From: Yamagishiella unicocca
Lineage: Eukaryota; Chlorophyta; Chlorophyceae; Chlamydomonadales; Volvocaceae
DNA length: 64,000 nucleotides
Direction of reading: 5' to 3'
NCBI GenBank assembly: GCA_003116995.1
Contig: BDSL01000053.1
Span: forward strand, 558,001-622,000
Shown: positions 23,001-34,800 of the stretch, one piece after another
How positions within the stretch are numbered: position 1 is the stretch's first letter
How the letters are laid out: each line of letters starts with the position of its first letter
Program-made: the position numbers and the translations under genes
The notes under the pieces: generated by a model
Told to the model about the DNA's origin: nothing
Seen by the model: the letters and a program-made list of their open reading frames with translations, nothing else
Databases searched by the model: none

Positions 23001-23519
23001 TTTGGGGGAGGGTCGATTGTAGTACCGAGATGGCGGCACCTCATGGCCCGCCGTGCCTAACACAGTTGTGTGAATGGACAGCGTGCAACCCTGGACATGC
23101 TACGTTGCTGTGCTTCCGCAGGTCACGTCATCCCCGCCCTCCAGCCGCAGCAGCTGGCGGCGGCCCGGGCCTTCATTCAGTCGGCGGCCGTGGTGGCGGC
23201 ACCGCTCCAGGCATTCCCTGACCCGCGGCTGCTGTCCCGACAGCCCACCTCCATGACGTACAGTGCCGTACAGCTTCCGGGCCGGAACACGGAAGGGAGA
23301 ATGCGGAAGCTGAGTGCGGGCGCGCGGGCGGGGCGGGGCGAGCAACTGGAGGTGGCGGCAGCGGAGAGGCGACCGTCGGGGGCGGCCGAGTGGGGGGGTG
23401 AGGCTCTGAATGCGGTGGCGATGCCGCCGGGTGATGTGTTGGGTGCGGGGCGGCGGGATGGAGGGTGGTCTGTGGTGGCAGGCGCCGGCGGCCCCACGCG
23501 GCTTGGCAGTAAGCTATGA
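20090..23519 (+). CDS. FSH-family serine hydrolase (OVCA2/FSH1-like, alpha/beta hydrolase)
   Basis: Exons 20090-20185, 20329-20376, 20490-20591, 20976-21011, 21450-21521, 21690-21797, 21944-21997, 22080-22178, 22549-22609, 23122-23519 (357 codons). Starts MSVEKETLSPQGRLRVLCLH, the first beta strand of FSH proteins. Then come FIDAPHPA, the nucleophile elbow GPFDGLMGFSQ|GA with the catalytic Ser near residue 117, RFCILFGG, PSLHVYGDKD with the acid near 201, the VELADSFQGATVLLHQRGGH segment, and His near 227 in GHVIPA. The triad is complete. The family contains carboxylesterase-like serine hydrolases; the substrate is unknown. The C-terminal ~100 residues after the core are low complexity. Exon 7 is the weakest, as its donor is GTCCCT. 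Convergent with the rhomboid gene. Confidence 0.88.
20742..20809 (+). repeat. 9-bp tandem repeat CAGTCAAGC
   Basis: Five near-perfect CAGTCAAGC units follow a few diverged CCAGTCAACCAG-type units. The array is in FSH intron 20592-20975. Confidence 0.8.
21311..21385 (+). repeat. Intronic dispersed element, A/B hybrid (acceptor-proximal)
   Basis: It begins like family B (CCCCAGCATGCATCTC, then AACGGTTTTCTC) and ends like family A (GCACGGGTTTTCCTTGCAAA). It is about 65 bp from the acceptor of FSH intron 21012-21449. The chimera links families A and B. Confidence 0.75.
22454..22501 (+). repeat. Intronic dispersed element, family B, truncated (acceptor-proximal)
   Basis: TCTGTTCTAAACGG, a T-run, then CCAAGGGTCTTCCTCGAAC. 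It lies 47 bp from the acceptor of FSH intron 22179-22548. The GCATGCATCTC end is missing. Confidence 0.8.
22619..22692 (+). repeat. Intronic dispersed element, family B (donor-proximal)
   Basis: TTTCGAGGAAGGCCCGTGG through CCGTTTAGAACAGACG to GAGATGCATGCTGGAGG. It starts 10 bp after the donor of FSH intron 22610-23121. With the copy at 22454 it flanks the 61-bp exon 22549-22609 as an inverted pair. Confidence 0.9.
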
Positions 23520-24211
23520 GTCCACTGCGGTAGGGATGGGAAGTGGCGACGGGGCGGGCGCAGCGCCACGTGGTGTGACTCGGCCACCGAGCATGTGCGT
23601 TTGCAGCGGCCGACTGCTCGTAAGACGCAGTTGCGGTGCTGCGAAGGTGCGAAGTTGCCCTTGGGGGCCTTATACGGTACCCGGCGAGGGGCCGGCCCGC
23701 GGTGGAGGTCAACCGAGCGAGCGGGATTGACGACCTGACGGGGGGGTGAGGAAAACGGGGGGGGCCGGTGCGACAACAGGCAGCGACGACCGTTGCGCGC
23801 GGCTGGGGAGGCGGCGTTTTGAACGTTACCGACGCTGGGCTTTTATCAATACGCGCAAGTGGGCCAGGAATGGCGAGCGGGCGGGTAGTTGCGGGCCATT
23901 GGAAGTTGACCGTTGACGGGCGACTTGACAAGTGAACGCGGCCGGGAGTTTGGGTAGGGCTGTGCGGTGCAGGGTGTCGGGACTGCGGCGGCGGCGGGCG
24001 AAGGCGGCGTCCAGATGGTGGTGTTGGTGGTCTGGTGGTGCGCCAGTAGCTGGCAGAAGTAATCGTGTTGGTGTATGTACATAGTGGTGTCGGTCTGCTT
24101 CGGCCTGCGTGGCCTGCTCTGGAATCAACGAGCTGGAAGACACCCCACACACAGCTTCTGAGTTGGGATGTGCTACTGGATGTGCGAGCGCTGTGCTATG
24201 CCGGCCCCTCC

Positions 24212-24216
24212 TGTAA
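24212..24216 (+). terminator. Candidate TGTAA poly(A) signal of the FSH hydrolase gene
   Basis: Plus-strand TGTAA about 690 bp after the stop at 23519. It is the signal nearest the convergent gene boundary. Confidence 0.4.
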
Positions 24217-24406
24217 GGTTGCGAAAGCCCCCATTGGCCTGTCCCTGCGCTAACCCCTTCCCTACTCGCCCGGAGCCTTGACAGCGGTCATTCGGTCCGT
24301 GAATTTGGCCTCGCCCCCACGGCCTGCTGGCTGGTGTGGTGTGCTGTCGAGCCCCTGCTTCTTAGGCTCGTAATTTGGCGCCACCAACAATACAGTGCAT
24401 CTGGGG

Positions 24407-24411
24407 TTACA
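24407..24411 (-). terminator. Candidate TGTAA poly(A) signal of the rhomboid gene
   Basis: Minus-strand TGTAA about 550 bp after the rhomboid stop at 24959. Confidence 0.4.
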
Positions 24412-24958
24412 ACAACGAAATAATGTATGCCGGTAATTGCGAGCCCCATCACTAGCAGGTTTTCAGGTTTAGTGTCGGTTTCTGGGTTTTAGGGTTTGGG
24501 ACTCGGTCATCGCGGTGTTGCTCCCGTGCCGCCCCCCCTTGCAGCATTTGCCCCAAGACGGACAGGCCACCTCAGCGGCCTATTACTAACGGGGAGGGAT
24601 CCTCCTGCTACTACTTTGTCCTCCTCCTCCTCCTCTTTGTCCTCCTCCTCCTCCTCCTCCTCCTGCGGAATCGTTGCGCGCTTCGGGTACCGCCCGCCCC
24701 GCCCGCTACCTGTCACTGAATCCAGTGGGTTTTTTCGTATACACCCAAGTATTCAATACAGTCCGATACAATGTAGCATCCAATAAATGACGCTCGTTGC
24801 CTAGCTCACTTTACTCCTCACATCCTTCTACTGTATCACCTACTGTCCCGGGCGGCGAGACTCTCACCAACCCCCGCTCCAGAACCTGTACGACACACTG
24901 CTAGGACGCCAGCACGGCCACAGGCCTCCGCGAGGTCCCTAGCCGGGACCCCGCCCCG

Positions 24959-27900
24959 TCACCCCCGCGAAGGCGCTTGCGAGCTAGACGTTCCGGCGCC
25001 GCTGCCACCGTTTCCACTGCCACCCAGTCCGCCCCCGACCCTTCCCGGCCCGCCCGCCGCCATGCCCCACGGCAGCGCAGGCCCGGCTGCGGCCATGGTA
25101 GGCCCCGCCATTAGGGACCCCCCTGCCCCTGCCCCTGCCCCTGCCCCTGTCCCGCCCGTTGGTGCACCGGATCGCACCCGGCCCGCTGCGCGGCCGGTCA
25201 CGGTGCTCAGCTGCTGGGCCGCCGACGCCACCGCCGCCGCCACCGCCCCCATGGCGGCGCTCACGGTGGCGCCCGCGGTGGCGCTCGCTGCGGCGGTGGT
25301 GGTGGTGGTCTGCGGCTCCGAAACCCCCGCGCGCTCCATGAGGTCCAGCTGGGCGTCCTCGGCCCCCTCGCCGTCGCTGGCGGTCGGCAGTAGCCGCACG
25401 TACGGCAGCCCCAAGCGGCCTTCCCGCACGAGGCCAAAGCAGATGCCTGTTCGGCGGGTCGCAAGGGTTAGGGTTAGGGGTCCGGGGTTAGGGGTCCGGG
25501 GCTAGGGGTCCGGGGCTAGGGGTCCGGGAATAGGGTTTTTGGGGGTTATAAGCGCCGCAGCGTTGGCGGTGGTGGCGCGAGCTCACCTGCCTCGTGCCCC
25601 CACCCCGCTCGCCTACCTATCGCGACCCAGGTGACCAGACATCCGGTCCAGTAGGGCGTCATCCAGTCCAGCCAGCCGGTCGCCAGCACCAGGCCCACCA
25701 GGATGCCTGAGGGTGGAAGGCAGGAAACCCGTGCACAAATACACGCGTCCTAACACGAGGGAAGCATTGGCTACGCTTGCTGGCGGAGTTCCCACCCAGC
25801 CTCACCCGACATGTGCCACAACCCACCCAAGACACGTTTCTACGCCACCTCAACCACCCCCCGCCCGCCACCTCAACCACCCGACCGCCACCTCAACCAT
25901 CCCGCCCGCCACTTCAACCATCCCGCTCGCCACGCCAACCACCCCGCCCGCCGCCTCAACCACCCCGCCCGCCACCTCAACCATCCCGCCCGCCGCCTCA
26001 ACCATCCCACCCGAGAGGTGCCGCGCCCACCCCACCCGACATGCGTTCCTACACTGTCCGACATTGTTTCCCTCGCCTCCCGGCGTCCGCTCCAGCCACC
26101 CCACCCGAGAGGTGTCCCAGGAAGGAGGCGTTGGGGATGACGACTTGCGTCACCACCAGCAGCAGAAAGGGCGCCGCCGTCATGGGGACCGACGTCAGGC
26201 CCAGCAGGCTGAACCGCTCCTGGTGACCTGCAGGGTGCACGCGGAGGCCGAGGGGGCCGAGGGGGGCGGCGGGCAGGCAGGAAGGCAGTAAGGGCCCCGC
26301 GTGGGTTGCGAGGGGCCCGCTGCGGGGTTGGCCTCATCGCCACATGACCATCTTCGAGTGTGAGCCCGTGCGTTTGACCACCTCCTGGCGAACTGCAGTA
26401 CCGGTAGCAGCAGCCAGCAGCAGCAGCAGGCAGGCAGCTGTTGCCACCCCGCCCGGCCTCCGGCCTCCGGCCTCCGGCCTACCTGGCGTGCGCCAGGCTA
26501 TGAGCGTCATCCAGCCGAAGAGCACACACGAGTAGCCCACCATGGTGCTGTGACGCAGCCGCTCTCGCCGGAAAGCCAGCACGCCGGCGTGGTGGAGCGC
26601 CAGGCAGACCTGCACGCGCGTGTGTGTGTGGGGTGGTGGTGGTGGTGGTGGTGGTGGTGTAAAAACCGTTTAACGCAATGGGGCAGGATAGTTGGGGGGG
26701 CGGGTAGGGCGGCAGGGGGGAAGGGGGCTGTGAAGACAGCGCCGAGCCAAGTGGGTTTCGGAGCTGTGTTCTGGATAGGTCGCGAGCCCCTGACCTGCAG
26801 TAGGGGGAAGCGGACCAGACGGATCAAGCAGCAAGGGCGAAAGCACCGCTCAACGGCATACTCCTCACCACCCTAGCGGTCCTCTTAACCTCTCCAGACT
26901 GGGCCGGCTCCCTGCCCGGTCCCTTTCCTGCGCCCCGCACACCCCACACCCCCACACCCCGCACACCCCGCACCCCCACACCCCGCGGGCCCATCTACCT
27001 ACCGCGCCGCTTCCCAGCAGCAGCAGCACGCTTGTGGCCAGGTAGCCCAGGCTGGCCCCCGGCCGCCCCGCCGGCTCCGCCTGCTGCGCCAGCCCCCACA
27101 GCGAGCTTACGTTCAGCACCAGGTGCAGCAGCTCGAAGTGGGACACCTGGGCGACGTGTGTGTGTGGGGGGGGGATTGGCATGAAAACCGGTGACGCGGA
27201 AAGGACAGGATAGTTGGCGCATGGTCGGCGGACACCTAGTTTGTGTGTGGGGAGGTGTTGTGAGGAAAGCCCATGCCCGAGGAATCTGAGTAGGAACCCG
27301 GTTGGCGAGGCGGGGGTTGGGCGGCGGCGGTGGCGTTGGAGCGATGGTTGGTCGGTTTCGGAGCGGATGGGGAGGGGGAAGGGGGACCAGGCAGGAGGGC
27401 TGAGGCGGCAGCCATGCGCTGGCACCTTTCCGTGCAGGTGTCACATTTGGGGCTGGGTTGCGGAGCAACAGCTAGCTGGCGACTCCTCCGTTTTGGCGGC
27501 ACCACGGCCCCTCCTCGAGCCCCGTCGTCACCGGTCCTTTTATGTAATCCCCGAGGCCCCCCGTCACCTGAGCCGTCACCAGACGCCACCACTGTCGCTC
27601 CGCCACGAAGCGCTGGTGGCTGAGCCCCACGGCTGCGGGGGCGACCCCCTGGTGGAGCAGCCACAGCCACACACCCACACATAGCGCAGTCACGGAGCTG
27701 GTGCCCGGGTGCTGCACCACCTGGGGGTGGGTGGGGAGGCGGCGGAGGGAGATGCGATGCGCATCACACGATTCGCCGTGGGCACGCTATGTGGGCTGGC
27801 CCAGATCGGGAGATGGGGAGATTGAGCCTTCATCATGGTTCCGGAGCTCTTTAGGGAAACGGGGCCGACGGGATGGCACCGGCGGCCTGCCCATCTGGGA

Positions 27901-28291
27901 AGCGGCTGCGACCCGTGGGGCTCTGTGCGTGTAAAACTAGGAGGGTTGGCGCCATAGGGCCCTTCCATGAGGCGAGGGCGGCCAGAAGGGGCGGGCGGGC
28001 ATCGGGGGACAAGGGATTGGGGGGTGCACATTGTGAGTCATGCCCTGCATCAGGTCCTGCAGGTTGGACGGTTAGGGCGGGCGGGTGGCCGCTGCCGGGC
28101 ATGATGGGTGCATGATGGCCAATGTGCCGGTGTGTGAACGAGCCATGGAATGCGGCAGGGAGGGCGGTCATGATGGTGGGCCCGATGGGCGGGGTGAGTG
28201 GCATGGCAGGCGAGTGCAGGCCGTGGTCTGGGGGCCCCGGGGCCCCTCGGGTCGTAGGGCTGGTTACCTGCAGGTGCAAGGGCACGCCCAT
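24959..28291 (-). CDS. Rhomboid-like intramembrane serine protease (Arabidopsis RBL13-like)
   Basis: Exons in minus order: 28291-28268, 27720-27568, 27146-27003, 26609-26483, 26227-26105, 25706-25617, 25446-24959 (382 codons, all phases consistent). Begins MGVPLHLQVVQHPGTSSVTA, as plant RBL13 proteins do. Then come LSHQRFVAERQWWRLVTAQV, SHFELLHLVLNVSSLWGLA, the catalytic-Ser helix TMVGYSCVLFGWMTLI (Ser near residue 134, GxSx as GYSC), and the His helix ASFLGHLSGILVG (His near 188). About six hydrophobic segments are visible. Ser and His are both kept, so activity is possible. The HxxxN-type segment is HLVLN. The C-terminal ~100 residues after VREGRLGLPYVRLLP are Ala/Gly/Thr-rich and poorly conserved. 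The first exon codes only eight residues; its ATG at 28291 matches the family start. Confidence 0.9.
25463..25530 (-). repeat. Interstitial telomere-like repeats in an intron
   Basis: GGTTAGGGTTAGGGG is followed by GGTTAGGGGTCCG- and GGCTAGGGGTCCG-type units. The block abuts the acceptor of rhomboid intron 25447-25616. In gene sense it reads as C-rich CCCTAA-like repeats. Confidence 0.7.
25854..26012 (+). repeat. ~21-bp imperfect tandem array
   Basis: Units of the type CGCCCGCCACCTCAACCATC, about 7 copies, in rhomboid intron 25707-26104. Confidence 0.85.
26660..26694 (+). repeat. Intronic dispersed element, family C (acceptor-proximal)
   Basis: TAAAAACCGTTTAACGC followed by GGGGCAGGATAGTTGG. 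It lies in rhomboid intron 26610-27002 beside a GGT microsatellite. In gene sense it is the reverse of donor-side copies. Confidence 0.7.
27183..27232 (+). repeat. Intronic dispersed element, family C (acceptor-proximal)
   Basis: GAAAACCGGTGACGCGG then GACAGGATAGTTGGCGCATG and GTCGGCGG. It is ~37 bp from the acceptor of rhomboid intron 27147-27567. Confidence 0.8.
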
Positions 28292-28827
28292 TCTCCTTGT
28301 GAGCTGTTCCCTCACTCCTCGCGGTTCAGGAACAGTTTAGAAACTGCTTAACAGGCGCATCCAGACCGTGGGAGGTTGGCCGTTGGCAATTCGTCCAGGT
28401 GTTGTCAGGGGCACATATTCAGCACGCCTTCTGGAAGAATAACAAATACGTTTTTGGGGATTATCGATGCCGTGAAGTGCGGGCTTTGCTCCAGGGAAAC
28501 TACCTATAGCTTCATGCTGGGAAGTGTATCTGTTCACTTAATCGATACGGTATGCTATTCGTCTTCTTAGTATCCGCACCTACGAAACCCCACAGGTCCT
28601 TTGCTACGTGCGCCTACACTGAATTCCTCTCGAGTAGCTCAGAACTGCGCGCCGGCACAGCTGGCCTGTGCCTTATGTTGGTCACCGACTGCAATTGAAG
28701 GCATTATAGGATGTCATATAGGCGTTTGCCTTCAAAGGACGAACCTACAGTTTTAGCGGGGCAGCTTTCCTCCGAGGCGGTTGAGCACAACCACTGCCCG
28801 TGGCGCTAGTATGCCGCGGCCAAGAGG
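28292..28827. promoter_or_regulatory. Shared divergent promoter region (rhomboid / cyclase opsin)
   Basis: This is the gap between the rhomboid ATG at 28291 (-) and the tentative opsin ATG at 28828 (+). The DNA is AT-richer than the exons. If the opsin first exon is wrong, the region extends to about 29128. Confidence 0.4.
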
Positions 28828-31800
28828 ATGAGGAAGGCACTTAGCACAGGACTTGGTGCACGGGGTGGAATGCGGCAGAGGACGGGCTTGTCCCTGCCTC
28901 GGCAGCGGGAGGCTGCTCCACAGGTTTCAACAGCTCCAGCGACTGGTGAAGACACTGCAGACCTTGAAGCTTTTCACGGATGGGTGAAGACCTGGACGTG
29001 GACGTTGTAAGCGGGACTGCTGGTCTTGGAGTTTCACGGATTCCGGCTTGACGGCACTCAAACATCAAGATATGAATCGTCCACACTCTTCACAAGTTCC
29101 CAATCTGCTTTATTGGATTGCTGTCTAGGATGCTTCTGTCGCTGTGTTCGTTTCCCTTGCTGACGAATGGGCTTTGTGCGGCGTCCCGCCATTCAGGACT
29201 GGTGCTTTTGTTTATGTGTTAGCTCGATGGATTTTAGAGCAATGCATACCGGCAGACCCGCTGGCTTATGCGGAGCTATCCAAACAGGTGGGGACGTGTC
29301 ATCGCCCGCCGGCTCTGCCACCTGACCGTGAGGATTACATGGGGAGTTGCGCCCAATGCACTCCTATAGTGGTATATCGGTGCCCAATTGCACATTGGGA
29401 AGTATGCTTTGAGTGCGGGGAGTTTGTTGGCGTCCTATGGCGGTCGCATGGCAAGCGCGCTCTTATATGCTCTTGGAGACTCAATGCACCTTACTTGACA
29501 TTTGCAGGTGCCTCTGTTGGTGTACCAGATGAGCTCTACAGCGTTCTTCACAGCGTTGGTGCTAAACCTGACATCCGTTATGTTTGAGGATAACGCGCCA
29601 AAGCGGCAATTGGCCTTACTGAGCTGTGCTATTAAAGGAGCGGCTTGCCACACGGACATGTTGTTGGTTACTGGCCGCGCCCATGTCGTTTTTGACGTCT
29701 ATGGCTCCATGTAGGTTGCTGTCGCCGATTGGACAAACACCAAACGGCAAGGGCTTTGTGTGGTGACGCTGTCGGGTCATGGTGGAGCGAGGGGTTAAGG
29801 GACGGGTCTCGCTGGGCTTACTTAGGCACCCCTGGCCGAGTTTAGCCTTGTCCCATACACTCCGGCTGTCCATCAGAGCACCAGCTGCGTTTCTCGTGCT
29901 ACTTCGCAAGGCGCATTCTAGGTTACATGCGAACCAAAGGGCCTTGCACGGAGGAGTGCGTGCGTGAGCTACCAGGGGCAGGATGGCGTGCGGGCGTACC
30001 CAGATCTGTCTGCCTGGTGCTTGCGCTTGGATGTCGGAAAGGTACTCACATTGGATCATGCCGCAAGGCTAGGCGCCGGACGACACACGCCGCACCAGTG
30101 CCGATCTGGGTCGTTCTGCCGATCTGGGTCGTTCTGCCGATCTGGGTCGTTCTGCCGATCTGGGTCGTTCTGCCGATCTGGGTCATTCTGCCGATCTGGG
30201 TCGTTCTGCCATCCTGGGTCGTGTTGCCGATCTGGGTCGCGACACCGCGGGAACGTCAGGCACCGTGCGCACCGCACCCTTGGTTTCTGTCAATTGCCCG
30301 CGCTGACGTTCCCTATCCCTCCCGCCTCCGCGTCTTGTCCCACATCTGACGCCCGTAGCGTCATTCCACAGCGCTACGTGCAGTGGCTGGTCACCACCCC
30401 CACCATGGTGTATATTCTGTCGAAGATTTCGGACTTCACGCCGCTGCAGACCGCCACAGCCATTAGCCTGGACGTGATCATGATCCTGACGGGCCTGTGG
30501 GCCAACTTCCTGCCCGGGCCCTACCTGAACTGTAAGTCAAGTGCTGGTCCGGGCAGTTTAAAGAGGGAGTCAGGCCGGTTTAAGCGGCCGGCTGGGGGCG
30601 CCCAGCGAAGTCCGGCTCGTCGCGTAGCGTTATGGCGGCGGGGACGATCCTATAAGGAAGGTCCATCCGGGGTGCATTGGTGAAGCTCAGCCGGTTGTGC
30701 AAGTAGCACGCATTCTGGAAGCGGGGTTGAGGAGGGGTTGACGACGGGCACAGCACGACATGCCTTTTAACTCGCGTCGAAGGCAGCCTTGGCGACGCAT
30801 GGCAGCGATCTGGGTCAGGATCTGGGGCGCCCTCCTGGAGCACTGCTCTGGCTGCTGGCTTCGGCCGCAGCTAGCGTCCAGCTACCAGCGGCCTGGGGCG
30901 CGCAGCGTCGGCGGAGCGCTTACGGGCCCGGGCTTCGGGCCCTAGGGCTCGCCAGCCCCTAGCCGCACAGCAGCTCCTGGTGCAGCGGCGGCGGTGTCGC
31001 AGCAGGGTCTAAGGCGGCAAGGCGTCAGTAGCATGGGAGAAAACCCGCAGGTCGGCACTGAAAAGTTAACCGAGTAGGAAAGTTTGGCACACTCGTGTCG
31101 GTGGCGGGGCACCAGGCTGAATACCGAACCTGCGGCGCAGAGGAGCAGGCTCGTGAGACACGGGTCGTCACCGCCGGCGCCGGGTGGGCGGGAGGGGTCC
31201 CACGCCCTAGGGGCAGCCGACGCGCCCCCGCGCAGCACGAGGGCGCGTCGGCTGCCGGTCTAGCGCCTACCCCAGACCAGGGCCTGCCAGTACCCCCTCC
31301 TTATGTCACGTGGAGGTTGCAGAGTCTGGGCAGCTCCTCATGTAAATAGGGCGGCGACCGCAACCCATGCAAATGCACCGGCAGGCCCCTCCCTGGTAGC
31401 AACAACGCGCGCTAAGGGTAAACGCATTCTGGTTACAAAAACTGCAGTATCCTGGCTCTTCGGCATGCTCGGAGTCGCGACCCCAGCTGTCGTGCCGCTT
31501 GCCTTGACCTTCCTGTTGCCGTACACGGCGCCGCGCACGTCCTACAGGGTTCATGTTCGGCGTGAGCACGCTGGCGTTCATCGGTGTGCTGTACATGATG
31601 GGCCTTATGGTGTACTCTGCGGTGAAGGAGCACACGAGCGCTGCCTCGCGCCGCTCGCTGCTGTTCATCTACATGTGCACGCTGTTCATCTGGAGCCTGT
31701 TTCCCCTGGCCTGGGTGCTGCACGTGGTCAACTTCGACTCGCCGTACGGCGAGTACCTGAACGTGTTTGCGAACTTCATGGCGAAGGTGGGTTCGCGGGC

Positions 31801-34800
31801 CCTTCCTGGACCCCGCTGACAGTGGTGCGCTGGATCGTCTGCGAAGGAGCGGGTGGGGTGTGGGGCGTACAACCCTAAAACTTGATGCCGTTGGGGCGCC
31901 TGGCTGGCCCGGGTGGTGCACGACGACCGTGGGAGGGTTTGGGCCACGAAGGCGTCCTCAACTGTATCGTCATGCGCGTCTTCGTGGCGAACGTGCGCCA
32001 CGGGAGGATCTGAAGGCAGATGGCCTGGGGAATATGTTATCCGAACGCACCGGAGGTGATCGCATTCGGGCAAGCGGCCCAGCGCTGTGATTGATCGCCG
32101 TGCACAACGAGCGGTGACATGCAGCTAGGAGTCGGCGACGTCAAAACGCCAGTCCCGGGGGCGTCACCATTGCTTCCTCTCAACCCTGCCCACCTCCTTC
32201 CGGCCCCCAGGTGCTCTTCTCGTCATCTATTATGTACGGCAACTACATGACGATTGCGCAGCGGCGCCTGCTGGCGCAGCAGGAGGCGGAGAACCAGAAC
32301 CGCGTGCAGATGATCCAGGAGCTGAAGGAAGCGGTGACGCGGAAGGACCAGTTCATGAGCCTCATGAGCCACGAGCTGCGGACGCCGCTGAACGGGATCA
32401 TCCAGCTGTCGGATGCCCTGGTGGGTGGGTGGTCGCGGGTGGGTGCTGGTGCTGGGAGCGCTGCACTGGTCGTCGCGGAAACGGGCCCTGATGCACGTGC
32501 CTCCGGTCTGGGGAGTTTCGAGGAAGACCCGTGGATGCGAGAAAAACCGTTCGAGCTGGGGAGGGCTGCTGGTCGTGGCGCTACCTCCGCAGCGGTCGCA
32601 GCGATTCCGCTGTGGCTCATGCCTGAAAAGGCAACAGTTCAAAAGCAACATGCGGGTCCGTTCGCCTGCCCTGCGAACAGGTCCGAGGCGCGGGCGGAGA
32701 GATGAATCCCAAGGGGCAGCATTTCGTCAAAACCATCAAGAACAGCTCCAACCACCTGCTCAACATCATCAACGACATCCTCGATGTGGCCGCGCTCAAG
32801 GTGTGCGCACACACAGGCCAGCACAGCGCACTGCACCCCTGCCGCACCCCCTACCGCACCTCTACCGCACCCTCGATTTCTCGCTGTGTCCTGCATCCTC
32901 CTTGAACCTCCGCTTCGTGACGATCACGCTGCGCACCTTGCCTCACACATCTGCCACCGTCATCGCCAAGCACCCACCAAGCAGTGCGGGGGGGACGGTA
33001 CTCCTGCCGTCGCCTAGCATCCATTCCCCTTTTAACACCCCCCTCCCGTCTTCCTACTCTTCGCCTCCCGCCGCCTCGGGCGCCCCCTTCCGCGCTTGGC
33101 CGGCCGCAGGAGGGCAAGCTGACCATTAAGCACGACCTGTGCTCCCTGGCCAAGGCAGTGGACCACGTGGTCGATATCGTGGCGCCGCTTGCCAAGAAGG
33201 ACGTGGCCATCGAGCGGTGCGTGGACCCGCGCACGCCCTTCATCATTGCGGACTTCAGCCGCGTTATCCAGGTGGGGCGATGGGCACGCCGTGCCTTGGT
33301 GGCGAGCGGAGCCCCACAAAGGGCTGTTGGGACTGGCCGGCACGGGCCTGGCTGGCCGACGCAGCCCGGAGTCGGCAATGCGGGCATGCAAGCAGCATCA
33401 CAGCCAAAGGCACAGCGCAGCGTGGGTTGGGGCGTGAATGCGATTCGATTTTTGTCGGTGCCGTGAAACCCTAAAGCCCTAAACCCTAAACCCTAAACCC
33501 TAAACCGCGCCCCCCCCCCTCCCGGCCCCCGCCCTCGTTACCCAGATCCTCTACAACCTGGCGGGCAACGCGCTCAAGTTCACACACAAGGGCCGCGTGG
33601 CGGTGCGCGTGGCGCCCTCGCCGGACGGCAGCAACGTGATGCTGCAGGTGGCGGACACGGGCATTGGAATCCCGGCGGACCGCATCAACGGCATCTGGGG
33701 CGCGTTTGAGCAGGTGGGGACGGCGATCCCGCGGATGCACATCGTGTGTGGTTCGGCATAGCAGGTACCGGTGATATGGCGCGTCCTGCATGGCTTAACA
33801 TCTGCGGTGCGCTGAGCCCCACGCGATCTTGCCACGATCTTGCCGCGGTCGTTGCAGGTGGACATGTCGGTGACCCGCAAGTACGGCGGAACGGGTCTGG
33901 GGCTAAACATCGTCAAGCAGCTGGTGGAGGCGCACGAGGGGTCGATCGAGGTGCACTCGGTGGAGGGCAAGGGGACGACCTTCACGGTCACGCTGCCGGT
34001 GCTGCAAGCGAGCGCGCGGCGCAGCTTGGAAGTGCAGGTGGGGGGTTGGCGGGGCTGCGGGTTGGGGCGGCGGGCGAGAGAGCGTTGCGCCAGGGCTCGG
34101 GCGGCGCTGTCACGGGTGAAAATGGCGGACAAAAGAAATCTGCGGTTCGGCGCCTGGTGTTGCCGTGGGCCGTTGCCGTGCTACGTCTAGTGTCGCGTCC
34201 TACGGTCCTACGGTCCTACATCTATGGTGCTGCCGTGGGCCGTTGCCGTGCCGGCGGTGGTTGCCGCTACATGCGGGCGACCCGGAACTCGTCTCCTCGC
34301 GCACCCCCATGGCTACTTGCCTGCGCCCCCCTCGCTTTAGCTTTGCGTTTTCTTTATCTGTACCACCCCCTCGCCAAACACACGATGTGGGACAGGTCAT
34401 GGAGAGCCTTGAAAAGTGTGGGCATGGCTCTGCAAAGGACGCCCTAGTCAAGAAGCGGTCCAAGCGGCTATCCACAGCTCGCGGCAGGTGTGTCGCCATC
34501 CTTCCACTCGTTTAGACTGCCCGAATTGATTCATTCAGGAACAGGGTTGCGCAGCGGGGCAGCGCACGGCTGCCGCCACAGGGCTGCACACGGCCGGCGG
34601 CAATGCCTTCCTTTTGCGCCGGGTAGTTGAGTGGGACGAGGTGGTGTTGCTTGCCATGTTTCCAAAGATGCGAATCTCCGAAGTCGACGCCGGTGGGGAG
34701 GGGAAAGGGAGCTCAAAAATATTACTCCAGGGCAGGTACCCAGGGCACACTATCATCATCACCATCATCGTCATCCATACTACTCACTGTACGTATGTGC

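Larger units (their letters stand above)
23520..24958. other. Convergent 3' region between FSH and rhomboid genes
   Basis: Contains the 3' UTRs of both genes. TGTAA at 24212-24216 serves the plus strand and TTACA at 24407-24411 the minus strand, leaving under 200 bp between the transcript ends. A CTC-rich microsatellite lies at about 24622-24665. No gene is supported. Confidence 0.5.

Noticed and set aside
29144..29587. 147-codon open frame as an independent small gene
   Set aside because: Only its first part (to 29287) is used as an opsin exon. The rest reads across an intron, and exon 29508-29710 is in another frame.
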